Origin: Burkholderia aenigmatica
GTDB lineage: Bacteria; Pseudomonadota; Gammaproteobacteria; Burkholderiales; Burkholderiaceae
NCBI RefSeq assembly: GCF_902499175.1
Contig: NZ_CABVQC010000063.1
Coordinates: forward strand, 1-56,876
Length of the DNA: 56,876 nt
Reading direction: 5' to 3'
In this document: positions 25,559 through 35,800 of the stretch, one piece after another
How the letters are laid out: each line of letters opens with the position of its first letter
How positions within the stretch are numbered: position 1 is the stretch's first letter
Notes under the pieces: generated by a model
Databases searched by the model: none
The model's input: the letters and a program-made list of their open reading frames with translations, nothing else
Told to the model about the DNA's origin: nothing
Translations under genes and position numbers: made by a program

Positions 25559-26686
25559 TCAATGCGGCAAACGCAGGATCGGCTTGAGCGTCAGGCCGTT
25601 GCTGCTGTCCTCCGCTGCCTGGTTGATCTGTTCGAGCGGGTAGAACTTCACCAGGCGGTCAAACGGAAACCGCCCTTGCAGATGGAGCTGCACGAGCTGC
25701 GGAATGAACGTCTGCGGCACGCTATCGCCTTCGACGATACCGCGGATCGTGTGGCCGCCGAGCAGCAGGCTGTTCACGTCGAATTCGGCCTTCGTGCCGA
25801 GCTTCGGCGCGCCCACCACGCCCATCGTGCCGCGCGAGCCGAGCGCGTCGATCCCATGCGACAGCACGGCCGGCAATCCGGTCGATTCGAGCGCGAAGTC
25901 GACGCCGCCGCCGGTGATCTCGCGAATCGCGTCGACGACGTTGACTTCCTTGCTGTTGAGCGCGTGCGTCGCGCCGAGCTCCAGGGCCAGCGCGAGCCGC
26001 GACGGGACGATGTCGACGGCGATGATGGTGCTGGCGCCCGCAATGCGTGCGGCCATCACGGCGCTCATGCCGACCGCGCCGGCGCCGAAACTCGCGAAGC
26101 TGCTGCCCGGGCGCACCGCGAGCGAATGAATCACCGCGCCGGCGCCGGTCTGGATCCCGCAGCCGAGCGGCCCGAGCAGTTCGAGCGGCGCCTCCGTCGG
26201 CACCTTGATCGCATTGTTCTCGCGTGCGAGCGCATAGCTCGCGAACGACGACTGCGCGAAGAAATGATCGTGCAGCGGCTGTCCGGATGCGTCACGGATC
26301 GCGGTCTGTCCGTCGGCGTCGGCGCCGCCGAAATTCAGCGGAAAGAACTGCCGGCAGTACGCGCCGTGACCGCCGACGCACGACGTGCAGTGGCCGCACG
26401 CGCCATAGGTGAGCACGACGTGATCGCCCGCGGCGAGCGTCTTCACGTTCGGGCCGACGGCCTCGACCACGCCGGCGCCCTCGTGACCGAGCACGGCCGG
26501 CAGCGGCACCGGGTAGTACTGGTCGCGCACGATCAGGTCGGTGTGGCACAGGCCCGTCGCGACGACGCGCACCAGCACCTCGTCGCCGCGCGGCGCACGG
26601 ATCCGGGCGGATTCGATCGAGAAGCGCGCGCCGGCTGCGCGCGCGACGGCTGCGGTCATCACGCGTGTATCGTTTTCGGTGTACAT
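25559..26686 (-). CDS. zinc-dependent aryl-alcohol dehydrogenase (XylB/AreB-like)
   Basis: 375 aa medium-chain dehydrogenase. The catalytic-zinc site begins with GLCHTDL and GHEGAGVVEAVG; the structural-zinc loop has its four cysteines (GACGHCTSCVGGHGAYC). The third catalytic ligand falls in GPLGCGIQTGAGAV, and the cofactor fold shows SFGAGAVGMSAV with an aspartate at the end of strand 2 (VDIVPSR), pointing to NAD. It should oxidise benzyl-type alcohols to aldehydes. AAGGAG sets the ATG at 26686. It follows the aldehyde dehydrogenase gene by 14 bases, so the pair converts alcohol to acid. Confidence 0.88.
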   Translation of the reverse strand: MYTENDTRVMTAAVARAAGARFSIESARIRAPRGDEVLVRVVATGLCHTDLIVRDQYYPVPLPAVLGHEGAGVVEAVGPNVKTLAAGDHVVLTYGACGHCTSCVGGHGAYCRQFFPLNFGGADADGQTAIRDASGQPLHDHFFAQSSFASYALARENNAIKVPTEAPLELLGPLGCGIQTGAGAVIHSLAVRPGSSFASFGAGAVGMSAVMAARIAGASTIIAVDIVPSRLALALELGATHALNSKEVNVVDAIREITGGGVDFALESTGLPAVLSHGIDALGSRGTMGVVGAPKLGTKAEFDVNSLLLGGHTIRGIVEGDSVPQTFIPQLVQLHLQGRFPFDRLVKFYPLEQINQAAEDSSNGLTLKPILRLPH

Positions 26687-26700
26687 GGTCGGTCTCCTTG

Positions 26701-28173
26701 TCAAAGCGGGTACAGCGGCGCTTCACCCTTGATCGTCAGCCACTGCCACTGCGTGAATTCTTCCCAGTTCGCGCTGCCGCCGATGCTCGAGCCGTTGCCC
26801 GATGCGCCGACGCCGCCGAACGGATTGATCACTTCATCGTTGACCGTCTGGTCGTTGATGTGCAACAGCCCGGTGTTCAACCGCTCGCCGATCCTGAGCG
26901 CGCGACCGACGTCGGCGGACAGGATCGCCATCGACAGCCCGTATTCGCTCCGGTTCGCGAGCGCGATGGCATCCTCGTCGGTATCGAACGGCACGACGAC
27001 CGCGACCGGCCCGAATATCTCGTTGTCGAACGCCGGATTGCCCGGCGCGACGCCGCTCAGCACGGTCGGCTCGAAGAACAGGTCGCGATGGCCGCCGCCC
27101 GTCTCGACGCGTGCGCCGGCGCGGCGGGCCGCGTCGACTAGGCTCGCCGCATGGTCGCGCTGCGCGGCATTGATCAGCGGGCCGAGGCCGACGTCCGCGG
27201 TCGCGGGGTCTCCCACCCGCAGACTTTGCGCCTTCTCGACGAGCTTCGCGACGAAACGATCGTGAATCTTGCGCTGCACGAGCACGCGGCCGGTCGCCAT
27301 GCAGATCTGGCCCTGGTGCAGGTACGCGCCCCATGCGGTGTTGGCGACGGCGCGCTCGAGATCGGCGTCGTCGAGCACGATCAGCGAGTTCTTGCCGCCG
27401 AGTTCGAGCGACACTTTCTTCAGGTGGCGGCCCGCTGCTTCGCCGACCTTGCGCCCGGCCGCGGTGGAGCCGGTGAACTGGATCATCGCGACGTGCGGAT
27501 CGGCGACCAGCGCCGCACCGGCCGCGCCGTCGCCGGGCAGCACGTGCAGCACGCCTTCCGGCAAGCCGGCGAGCTCGAACACGCGGGCGATCGCGACACC
27601 GCCGCTCACGGCAGTACGCGGATCGGGCTTCAGCACGACTGCGTTGCCGAGCGCGAGCGCCGGCGCGACCGCGCGCATCGCGAGGTACAGCGGGAAGTTG
27701 AATGGCGAGATCACGCCGACCACGCCGCGCGGGCGGCGGCGCGCGAGCGACAGCCGGCCCGCCGTCGACGGCAGCACTTCGCCGGCCGCGCGCGAGGGCA
27801 GCCCGGCCGCTTCGTGCAATGCCTTGATCGTGATGGACGTCTCGAACGCCGCTTTCGCGCGCGTCGAGCCGCTTTCGCGCACGAGCCAGTCGACGATCGC
27901 ATCGAAGTGCGTTTCCGCGACGGCTGCCGCGCGGCGCAGAACCGCCGCGCGTTCGTCGTACGGCAGGCCGATCCACGCGCGCTGCGCGCGATGCGCGGCC
28001 ACCGCCGCGTCGGCCACGGCCGCACCGTCCGCGACACCGATGCGGCCGAGCGTGTTGCCGGTCGCGGGTTCGATCACGTCGGCCACGTGCGGGCTGGCGT
28101 GCCAGCGTCCGTTGAAGGTGTTGCCGTGCCAGAGGGCGGCGTCGAACAGTGCCGTGTTGTTGCTGCTATCCAT
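26701..28173 (-). CDS. benzaldehyde-type aldehyde dehydrogenase (XylC/AreC-like)
   Basis: 490 aa, full length. Key elements run in order: GVISPFNFPLYLAMRAVAP, VVLKPDPRTAVSGG (cofactor), FTGSTAAGRKV, the general-base glutamate in SLELGGKNS, the catalytic cysteine in GQICMATGRV and NEIFGPVAVV. The spelling GQICMATGR and the absence of a signal or CoA-acylating features agree with vanillin/benzaldehyde dehydrogenases that make the free acid using NAD(P). AGGAG precedes the ATG at 28173; the frame extends further upstream without a start signal. First gene of a three-gene unit with the alcohol dehydrogenase and, after a gap, the AcoR-like regulator. Confidence 0.9.
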   Translation of the reverse strand: MDSSNNTALFDAALWHGNTFNGRWHASPHVADVIEPATGNTLGRIGVADGAAVADAAVAAHRAQRAWIGLPYDERAAVLRRAAAVAETHFDAIVDWLVRESGSTRAKAAFETSITIKALHEAAGLPSRAAGEVLPSTAGRLSLARRRPRGVVGVISPFNFPLYLAMRAVAPALALGNAVVLKPDPRTAVSGGVAIARVFELAGLPEGVLHVLPGDGAAGAALVADPHVAMIQFTGSTAAGRKVGEAAGRHLKKVSLELGGKNSLIVLDDADLERAVANTAWGAYLHQGQICMATGRVLVQRKIHDRFVAKLVEKAQSLRVGDPATADVGLGPLINAAQRDHAASLVDAARRAGARVETGGGHRDLFFEPTVLSGVAPGNPAFDNEIFGPVAVVVPFDTDEDAIALANRSEYGLSMAILSADVGRALRIGERLNTGLLHINDQTVNDEVINPFGGVGASGNGSSIGGSANWEEFTQWQWLTIKGEAPLYPL

Positions 28174-28680
28174 GTACGCTCCTGAAGAAATCGCGACCCG
28201 CCGAATCGGGATCGTGATCGCCCCGACCGGCATCCGCGCGACGGTAGGCGACCGGGAGGACGCGGCGCTATCCGGGTTTGTTCCCACCCGCCGCACCCGC
28301 GCCGGTCGGTGGGGCGAGGCATCGACGTGTACGGAAACTGAACACTCTGGTACGCCGCGCGAAGGGCGCGTCGACTCCACACTCACGGTCCATGCCAAAG
28401 CGGCTCTGGCGGCAGTCAAGGGCGACCGGACACGGGTCGACCCGACGCACCGATCGATGTGCGTCCAAACCCGATCACGGAATGGGAAAGGTGGTTGCGG
28501 GCGTGCGCTGTCGACGTGTCCGGCACCGCCGGCCCGAAGTCGAACGAGCCGTCGGCGGAGGTGAGGCCCCGGCAAGCCTGGGGAACGATTTTTTAAGCGG
28601 CCTGCTCGACGTCGGTTCGGCAAGCGCGTTGCCGGACTGGTCCGGCACTTCGCGGGTAGCGAATGCGACCCATCCGAACT
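28174..28680. other. intergenic region before the aldehyde dehydrogenase
   Basis: Should contain the promoter of the dehydrogenase operon. I see no gene. CGGCAA (28618-28623) and TTGCCG (28629-28634) form a 6-bp hairpin with a 5-base loop just past the AhpD-like gene; without a T-run it is only a weak terminator candidate. Confidence 0.4.
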
Positions 28681-29112
28681 TCACTGACGCATGCCGATCG
28701 CCAAACGATTGAAGGCACTCATCAGTGCGACAGCGAAGCTCAGGTCCGCGATTTCAGCCTCGCTGAAATGTGCTTTCAGCGGTTCGAAATCCTCATCGGG
28801 CGCGTGGCTTTCCGCCACGTCCGCCAGCGATTCCGTCCAGGCCAGCGCCACGCGCTCGCGTTCGCTGAAATGCGGACTCACGCGCCAGCCGGCCAGACTG
28901 TCCAGCTTCGCATCCGGCACACCGCCGGCGCGCAGCGCCGCCGCGTGCATCTCCAGGCAGAAGGCACAGCCATTTATCTGCGAAACCCGCAGGTAAACCA
29001 GTTCGATCAATTGTTTCCCGAGGCTGCTCTTCTCCAGCGCTTTCTTGGTGGCGCCGAAGCCTCGGTAAGCGTCGGGCGACAGGGTCTGGTAGGGCAATCG
29101 AAGTGTGTTCAT
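28681..29112 (-). CDS. AhpD-like / carboxymuconolactone decarboxylase family protein
   Basis: 143 aa, the usual size for the single-domain AhpD-like group. The redox site CAFCLEMH (C-x-x-C-x-x-x-H) is intact within a helical core that begins GKQLIELVYLRVSQING. Family members with this site act as thiol-dependent peroxidases or respond to oxidative stress; those lacking it are decarboxylases, so peroxide detoxification is the better guess. AAGGA precedes the ATG. It is upstream of and co-directional with the aldehyde dehydrogenase operon but separated by 500 bases. Confidence 0.85.
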   Translation of the reverse strand: MNTLRLPYQTLSPDAYRGFGATKKALEKSSLGKQLIELVYLRVSQINGCAFCLEMHAAALRAGGVPDAKLDSLAGWRVSPHFSERERVALAWTESLADVAESHAPDEDFEPLKAHFSEAEIADLSFAVALMSAFNRLAIGMRQ

Positions 29113-29528
29113 GTTGATTTCCTTGTCATGAAGCCTGCATCTTAGGAAAATCTTGCCCCACTATGAAGGTGCAAAAAATGATCGAATGAATGGGACATTG
29201 CGCGAACGTACGGCCGTTGAAACCGAACCAGCAGCACGATGTGCCAATCCATATGCAACGGTATCGGCGCTTTCGGGACGCAATTGCCGCCTACTCGTTT
29301 CGATTGGCAACCGGCTTGCCGGGAACGCACCGCGTCGTGCAAGCAATGCGAGATAATCGGGATCGTTCCGCAACACAGGCCGGCGTGAAAGCGAGCGCCT
29401 ATCACCGAGGTCGCCGCCCTCGCTGCGCCAGGTTGAAGCGCCCGTCGCAGCGCAAACCGTGCCCGAGACAGAAACAGACGTCGAGCATATGATCGCGCCT
29501 GGGCCGGCTCCATTTCACAGGGGATAAA
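29113..29528. other. intergenic region between divergent genes
   Basis: Contains the divergent promoters of the AhpD-like gene and the first glycosyltransferase. No gene or clear operator is seen. A reverse-strand frame that covers 29142-29861 is an antisense shadow. Confidence 0.4.
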
Positions 29529-30788
29529 TTGACAAGCGACCACTCCGTGCTCGACAGCGCGTACCAGGCCTACCTGCGGGACAAATCCGCGAGCACCGGA
29601 CTTGCGCTGTGTCGCGCGCTCAGACGCTCGGGTCACGCCGAAGAAGCGATCCGGGTGGTGAAGGAAATTGCAGACCGGGTTGACGATCCGTTTCTGCGCG
29701 CGCAGATCGGCATCGACATGAACCATCTCGGCCTGTTTGCGCAAGCCGAAACGCTGTTGATGCAATCGCTCACGGAGCTTCACCACGAACCGGACCTCCG
29801 GGTGTTGAGCGCCGAATTGGTGATCGCACGCTATGCGCAAGGTCATTTCCGCGAAGCCCACGCGCTCAATCGGAGATCGCGCGATGCATGGGGGCGAGCC
29901 GGCGTGGTTTCAAACATTTATCCCGCGCATACGAGCGAGTACGGGCGAATTATCGACAAGCTGCTTCGATTCGACGCGTCAGTCGCCGGACGGCGCGTGC
30001 TCATCCTTCAGGAAGGCGGTCTTGGCGATGTCATCATGTTTTCCCGGTATCTGCACTTGTTGCGGGACGAAGGTGCCTCGACCATCGTATTGCAGGTACC
30101 AGGCATATTGGCACCGGTATTCGCCGCCTATGACTGGATCACGATCGTCGAGAACGCCAGCGATGCCATTGATCAAAGCGACTGCATCCTCTGCACGTTT
30201 GACCTGTTTGTCCGGTATCAGACGACGCCCTACTTCCCCAGCTGGACGAATTCATACGTACAGGCGCCAACCGGACGAGAACTGACGCCACGTCTTGCCG
30301 ACACGTTCAACCATCGACGCGATGGCGTTCGCGAGATCGGCTTGATTTGGCGCAGCAATACGTCGGTGCGCCACGAACCGTATCGATCCATCTCTCTGGC
30401 GCAACTCGAGCCATTGTTCGGTGCGCCGGCGACCCGATTCCACGCGCTGCAGTTCGGCAAGATCACCGACGAAGAGCAAGCGCTGCTGGATAAATACGGC
30501 ATTGGCGTCATTGGCGACGAGCTGAGCGATCTCGGCGATACCGCCGTCGTCCTCAATGCGCTGGATTTGTTGATTGCGGTGGATACCGGGCCGGCTCACC
30601 TCGCCGGCGCACTCGGGCGGCCCGTGTGGGTGTTGCTGTCGGCCGCATGCGACGAGCGCTGGTCCAACAGCCATCGCGATACGCCGTGGTACCGATCGAT
30701 GCAGTTGTATCGGCAGGCGACGTTGGGCGACTGGAGCAGACCGGTACGGGAGATGGCGGATGCGTTGTCCGGCAATGACTCGGCGTAG
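29529..30788 (+). CDS. TPR glycosyltransferase, GT9-like, 419 aa
   Basis: The first ~130 residues are helical tetratricopeptide-like repeats. A GT-B-type glycosyltransferase follows: the N-half phrase LILQEGGLGDVIMFSRYLH and the C-half nucleotide-sugar site DTGPAHLAGALGRPVWVLL are the two hallmarks of ADP-heptose-transferase (GT9)-like proteins often joined to TPRs. The TTG start at 29529 has AGGGG six bases upstream. A cytoplasmic protein- or glycan-modifying enzyme is likely. Two related genes lie next to it on the other strand, so the three form a cluster even though not one operon. Confidence 0.8.
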   Translation: MTSDHSVLDSAYQAYLRDKSASTGLALCRALRRSGHAEEAIRVVKEIADRVDDPFLRAQIGIDMNHLGLFAQAETLLMQSLTELHHEPDLRVLSAELVIARYAQGHFREAHALNRRSRDAWGRAGVVSNIYPAHTSEYGRIIDKLLRFDASVAGRRVLILQEGGLGDVIMFSRYLHLLRDEGASTIVLQVPGILAPVFAAYDWITIVENASDAIDQSDCILCTFDLFVRYQTTPYFPSWTNSYVQAPTGRELTPRLADTFNHRRDGVREIGLIWRSNTSVRHEPYRSISLAQLEPLFGAPATRFHALQFGKITDEEQALLDKYGIGVIGDELSDLGDTAVVLNALDLLIAVDTGPAHLAGALGRPVWVLLSAACDERWSNSHRDTPWYRSMQLYRQATLGDWSRPVREMADALSGNDSA

Positions 30789-30956
30789 TAGCCGATACCG
30801 AGGTTTGGCGCCGCGGCACGCGCACCTGTCGGTACGATTGCCCACGGCGTCGTGATTGCACCGGGATGCCCGGCACCGCACACATCACTCGTCAAAGCGA
30901 CGATCACCGCGCCGGGCGTGCGTCGATGATCCGTTGCGACCGCAACGTGTCGCCCG

Positions 30957-32546
30957 TCACTCCACTCGGCGCAAGGCCCCGCGCTCCGCTTTCAGTGCAT
31001 CACGCACCGCCTCGGTAACGCTACGCCAGTTACCGGGTGCCGCCTGACGAAAGGTCCGAATCTGCGGATACCAGGGCCCCGTATCGCCCTGCGCGCCCCA
31101 GCGCCACTCCGGCGCACCGAGCATGACCCACGCGGGCAGGCCCAGCGAGCCGGCCAGGTGCACGGGCGCCGAGCAGATCGAGAGGGTCAGGTCCAGGGAT
31201 GCGGCAAATACCGCCGTATCGTAAAGATCGTTCCACTCATCGGATCGATTCAGGATAGACAGTCCGCTACGCGTCGCGAAGTCCGGCTCGAGCGGATGTT
31301 TCTGCAGCACGAACCAGTCGACGTTTTCAATCTCGGCCAACGGCTGGAGATCTTCAGGCGCAAGACTGCGAGCGCGCCCCGCAAAATAATTGGGTGACGT
31401 GTCCCAGCACAAGCCGATTCGCAGCCGATCGGATGCGCGACGGCGGTCATCCAGTGCCCTGGCGGCATCCGCGGCCTTCAGCTTGATATAGCCGTCCCGG
31501 TAGGTGGGTACCACCCCTTCGCTCGCGCCCAGTCTCGCGGGCAGCAAGTTTTCGAAGATCCAGTAGTCGTAGCTGCCCCAGGTCTCGACCGGCCAGGCGC
31601 TCAACAATTCATCGACGCCTTCGAGTTCGCGCAGCAGCTGCATCAATTCCGGCTTGACGCAGAGCGTGACATGGGCGCCCGCTGCCTTCAGGTCCCGGGC
31701 GTAACGTGCGTACATCAGGCAATCGCCAAGGCCGAGATGGCTGATCACCAGAATGCGCTTGCCTTCGAGAGACTGCCCGCGCCACAAGCGGTCGTGATGG
31801 GTGGTCAGGACACCGGGGCCGCTGCCGAGCGACGCAAGATCGGCCAGCATTTCATATCGGCGCCAGCCGGCCTTCTTGTCACCCAGCAGCAAGAGCAGAT
31901 TCGCGAGGGGAAACAGGACGTCGCCTCGATAGGGATCGTGTTCGGCGGCCCGGTACAGATAGCCCAGGCTTTCTTCGAAGCGCCCCAGCAAGTAGAGCGA
32001 GATGCCGCCCTGCACGAGCGCGCCGATTTCCGTCGGGTACTGCTCCAGGATCGCGCGCGCGATGCGTACGGCACCTTCATGATCTTCGAGGAATCGATGA
32101 CGTGCCCGCAACGCGATGGTCAGGTCGCCGAATTCGGCCGCCTTCAAGCCATGCCGGCGTGATGTATCGAAGTCGAGCATCTGAAAACTCGCATCGGCAA
32201 GCATCAGATGCAGCTCCGCATTGGACGGAAATGCGGCCAGGCCCTCTTTCAAACTGGCGATGGCGGCGGTGCGATCGTTCAGATGATTGAAGTAGATCAG
32301 CGCCCTTTCGCGCCACGGCACGGTCGACTCGGGTGTCGCGGCGATGGCGCGATCGCAAGCGTCGAGCGCCTTTTCTGTCTGCCCCTGACGCAAGAGTGCG
32401 TCCAGATAGGGTTTCAGAACGAGGTCGTGACGTGGATATTTTTCAAACAGGACCTGGAAAAGATCAACCGCCCGGTCGAACTGCCCGGCCGCCTCCGCGT
32501 CGCGCACCTGTGCAGCGACGCCATTGAAGTCCTCATCAAACGACAT
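30957..32546 (-). CDS. TPR glycosyltransferase, GT9-like, 529 aa
   Basis: The same plan as the neighbour but with more repeats: about 240 residues of TPRs (for example DRAVDLFQVLFEKYPRHD and EESLGYLYRAAEHDPYRGD), then the transferase with ILVISHLGLGDCLMYARYA and, near the end, APVHLAGSLGLPAWVMLGA. The donor-site phrase is shifted from the usual DT-x-x-x-H to CSAPVHLAG, so catalysis may differ. Convergent with the 419-aa gene and downstream of the giant 1258-aa gene, separated from it by 283 bases in which I see no other gene. The ribosome site is GGGGAACGGG before the ATG at 32546. Confidence 0.8.
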   Translation of the reverse strand: MSFDEDFNGVAAQVRDAEAAGQFDRAVDLFQVLFEKYPRHDLVLKPYLDALLRQGQTEKALDACDRAIAATPESTVPWRERALIYFNHLNDRTAAIASLKEGLAAFPSNAELHLMLADASFQMLDFDTSRRHGLKAAEFGDLTIALRARHRFLEDHEGAVRIARAILEQYPTEIGALVQGGISLYLLGRFEESLGYLYRAAEHDPYRGDVLFPLANLLLLLGDKKAGWRRYEMLADLASLGSGPGVLTTHHDRLWRGQSLEGKRILVISHLGLGDCLMYARYARDLKAAGAHVTLCVKPELMQLLRELEGVDELLSAWPVETWGSYDYWIFENLLPARLGASEGVVPTYRDGYIKLKAADAARALDDRRRASDRLRIGLCWDTSPNYFAGRARSLAPEDLQPLAEIENVDWFVLQKHPLEPDFATRSGLSILNRSDEWNDLYDTAVFAASLDLTLSICSAPVHLAGSLGLPAWVMLGAPEWRWGAQGDTGPWYPQIRTFRQAAPGNWRSVTEAVRDALKAERGALRRVE

Positions 32547-32829
32547 CCCGTTCCCCGATAGTAAGTTATGCGATGCGATAGCATCGATCTGTCCATCATG
32601 CTTCTGCCGCTACGCCACATTGCTCGACGCAACGCACGATTGCCAATCGGCGACACCAGTTCGGTGTGGCGGCGACTCGATCTCATGGGCCGACAAGGCC
32701 CGCACACCGGCTTTTTCCGCAGTTTTCGAATTTCGTTTGGCGGTGCGAGCGCCAGGTTTTACTGTGTCGCGCATTATCCAGCAGATTCTTTTTCCCCCAA
32801 TATTCGTCGCGCCGGCGCATGTGGCGTGG

Positions 32830-35800
32830 TCAATCCGCGTTCGTCAGGTCGAGGGTGTCCGGCGGTAATCCGCTGGCATAGCGTTGCACGACGATGCGGT
32901 AAGCGTGCTCCAGATGATGCACGAAGCGACGCGTGTCGAAGAGCGGTGACCGATCCCGCGCGTCACGGAGCTTTTGCCTGATTGCGTCGAGCCTGCGCGG
33001 CGAACGTGCAAGATCCACTGCGCTGGCCTCATAAGCGTCGAGATCCGGCGCGATCAACTCCGGCAAACCGAGCGCCGCCAGCAGGCTCGCGCCATACCGG
33101 CTGGCAAACGTGTCGCCCGGCACCGTCAGTACCGGCAACCCGCACCAAAGCGCGCAGCTTGCCGTGGCCCCGGCGTTGAACGGAACGGTATCGAGGAAGA
33201 GATCGGCGCAGGCCTGCCGTGCGAAGTGTTCGGCCAACGGCACGCGTGGTGCAAAGACGATCCGGTCGGGATCGAGCCCGCGCGCGGCCGCTTCGCGCCG
33301 CACGTTGTCCTGTGCAATTCCGCTGTCTCGACAGTGGAGCCAGAGCACACTGCCGTCGACCGCCTTGAGGATGCTGACCCAGCGTTCGAACATGAACGGC
33401 AGCAGCTTCACGGGATCGTTGAAGCAGCTGAATACGAATCCGTGCGCCGGCAGCCCATAGGCCGAACGATCCAGCTGCCTGCCGGGCTGCTCGCGATGGC
33501 GATCGTTGGGCTGAAACGACCCCGGCAGGTAAATGACCTGCTCTGAATAAAAGTGCCGGTGCGTGCGCGGAATCACGACCTCGTCGGCGAGGATGTAATC
33601 GATATGGTCGGCGCCCGTGCTGGCGGGATAGCCCAGGTAGGCGATCTGTACCGGCGCGACGCGCGCCGCGAACACCGTCGGTCGCGCGCCCATGGTGTGT
33701 CCGTTCAGGTCGATGGCGATATTCAGCGTCTCGTTCAGCGCGGTGGCAACGATCTCGTCGGATGTCATGCCGTCGACATCGTGAAAGCGATCGAAGGCCG
33801 TTCGAGCCCGCATCTGTGCCGGGTCGCGCGGGTCGTTGAAGAACGAAAATGCATGGATCTCGAACTGCTCCCGATCGTGCAGCTCGAACACTTCCGCCAT
33901 CAATTCCATCATCGGATGCGTGCGGAAGTCCGATGAAAAATAGCCGATGCGGATCTTTTCGCGCGGCATGCCTGCAGCCCGAAAGACCGAATGCGTTGCG
34001 GGCCTGGGAACGCGGTGGGCCACATAGATCCGGGCCGCATCCAGTTGCTGCTGCGGGTCGGCACATACGGCCAGGTAGCGAAACGGTTCGATGGTCGGGC
34101 GGCCCTCGGCCACCCGGGACGCGATGTCCTGCTGTAGCCCGTCAAGCCCGTCCCAGTCGAACGTGCGCAATTGTGCGGTCAACAACGCGCCCAGCACCCA
34201 GGGCTCGTCGGGATTGACCGCAACCGCACGTTTGTAGCGCCGGGCCGCTTCGTCGTAACGTGCCAATCGGTCGAGCATGACCGCACTGTTGTTGAGCGCC
34301 CTTGCGTCGTTCGGGTTCTGCGCCAGGATGCGTTCGCTCGTCTCCAGCGCAGCTTCATTGCACATGAGCCCGGCCAGTGCAGCGGTCCGGTTGTGCAGCA
34401 GTTCAATTCGGTCAGGATGGAATGCCAGCCCCCGGTCGCAGCATTCAAGACACAACTGAAACTGTTGCTTCAGCAACAACGCGTAAGCACGGGTGCATAG
34501 CGCACTCAACTGGGAAGGATCGAGTTGCAACGCCTGATCGGTCTGCTCGAGCGCTTCGTCGACGCGGCCAAGACCGTTGAGCGACTGCGCCCGATAGCCC
34601 AGCAGGTAGGCTCGAACGGACGGATCCGCCGCGGTTGAGAGCACCGCATCGTAATAGGCGACGGCCTCCGCCAAACGGCGCTGCTGACACAGCTGCAGGC
34701 CCTGCGAAAACTGCCGATCCAGTTCTTCCTGAGATGCCGCCGATACGCGCGACGCATTCCGTTCGTCACGCAGGTGCTCGAGCGTCCCCGCAACACGCTC
34801 GACGACATCGCTCCACTGCCCCGGTTCCGATTGACGGAACAGCCGCGTGCGCGGATACCACGGCGAATCGTCGCGATCCGCGAGCCAGCGCCAGCAGCCG
34901 TCGAAGCGCGACAGGATCCAGACCGGCTTGCCCAATGCGCCCGCCACATGCGCAACCGACGTATCGACGGTAATCACGAGATCCAGATGGGCGATGATCG
35001 CCGCCGTGTCTGCGAAGTCGCGCACGTGCGCCATCGGATCGACAGGACGCAGCGACGGCGGAATCGTGTCGATCTGCCGGCGGGTCGTTTCGCCTTTCTG
35101 CAAGCTCACGAAACTCACGCCCGGAATCTGCAGCAGCGGCAGATACGCGCTTGCCGGAAGCGAGCGCCGGCGATCCGTCGCGTGTGCCTGCGGCTGATCG
35201 GGGCGCGGATCGCCCGCCCAGACCAGCCCGACCTTCAGGCCGGCGGCCGGCACGCTGCTCCGCCAGTGCTCGACGAGCGGTGCCGGCACGTGCAGATAAG
35301 GCACCGTTGCAGGTATCGTGTCGAGCGTCGTGCCGCAGCGCAACGGAAGACTCATGATCGGGATGGCGTAATCGTGTGCCGGCAGCGTTGCCGCCTCGTC
35401 AATCCCGACGCAACGATCCACGCCATCGACCGTTGCGATCAAGCGCGTCAACGCGGCCGGACACACCACCGTCAACCTCGACACTCCGCGCTGCCTGAGC
35501 AGCGGCAGATAGCGCGCGAATTGCACGACATCGCCGAACCCCTGCTCGGGCCAGACGACCAGCGATTTTCCGTCGAGCGGTTCGCCCTGCCAGCGCGGCG
35601 CCGGCAGGCAGGCCAGAACGCGATACGACGAAGCGTCGCCCCAGTGCGAGGAGGGCTCGAAGCGCGCTTCGTAGTGCCGCCACCCGGCTTCGTACTGCCC
35701 CATTGCCAGCAGCACCAGACTCAGGTTGAACGTGGTCGGCACGCGGTCGTGATCGAGCGTCAGCGCGTGTCTCAACGCGGCGGCGGCCTCGTCCAGCCTG

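Noticed and set aside
28618..28634. Possible sigma-54 promoter (GG and GC at the right spacing on the minus strand)
   Set aside because: The same bases form a hairpin next to a gene end, the element is 450 bases from the dehydrogenase start, and the local AcoR-like protein lacks the ATPase needed to activate sigma-54.
29142..29861. 239-codon minus-strand frame before the first glycosyltransferase
   Set aside because: Runs antisense through the start of a convincing TPR gene and shows no domain.
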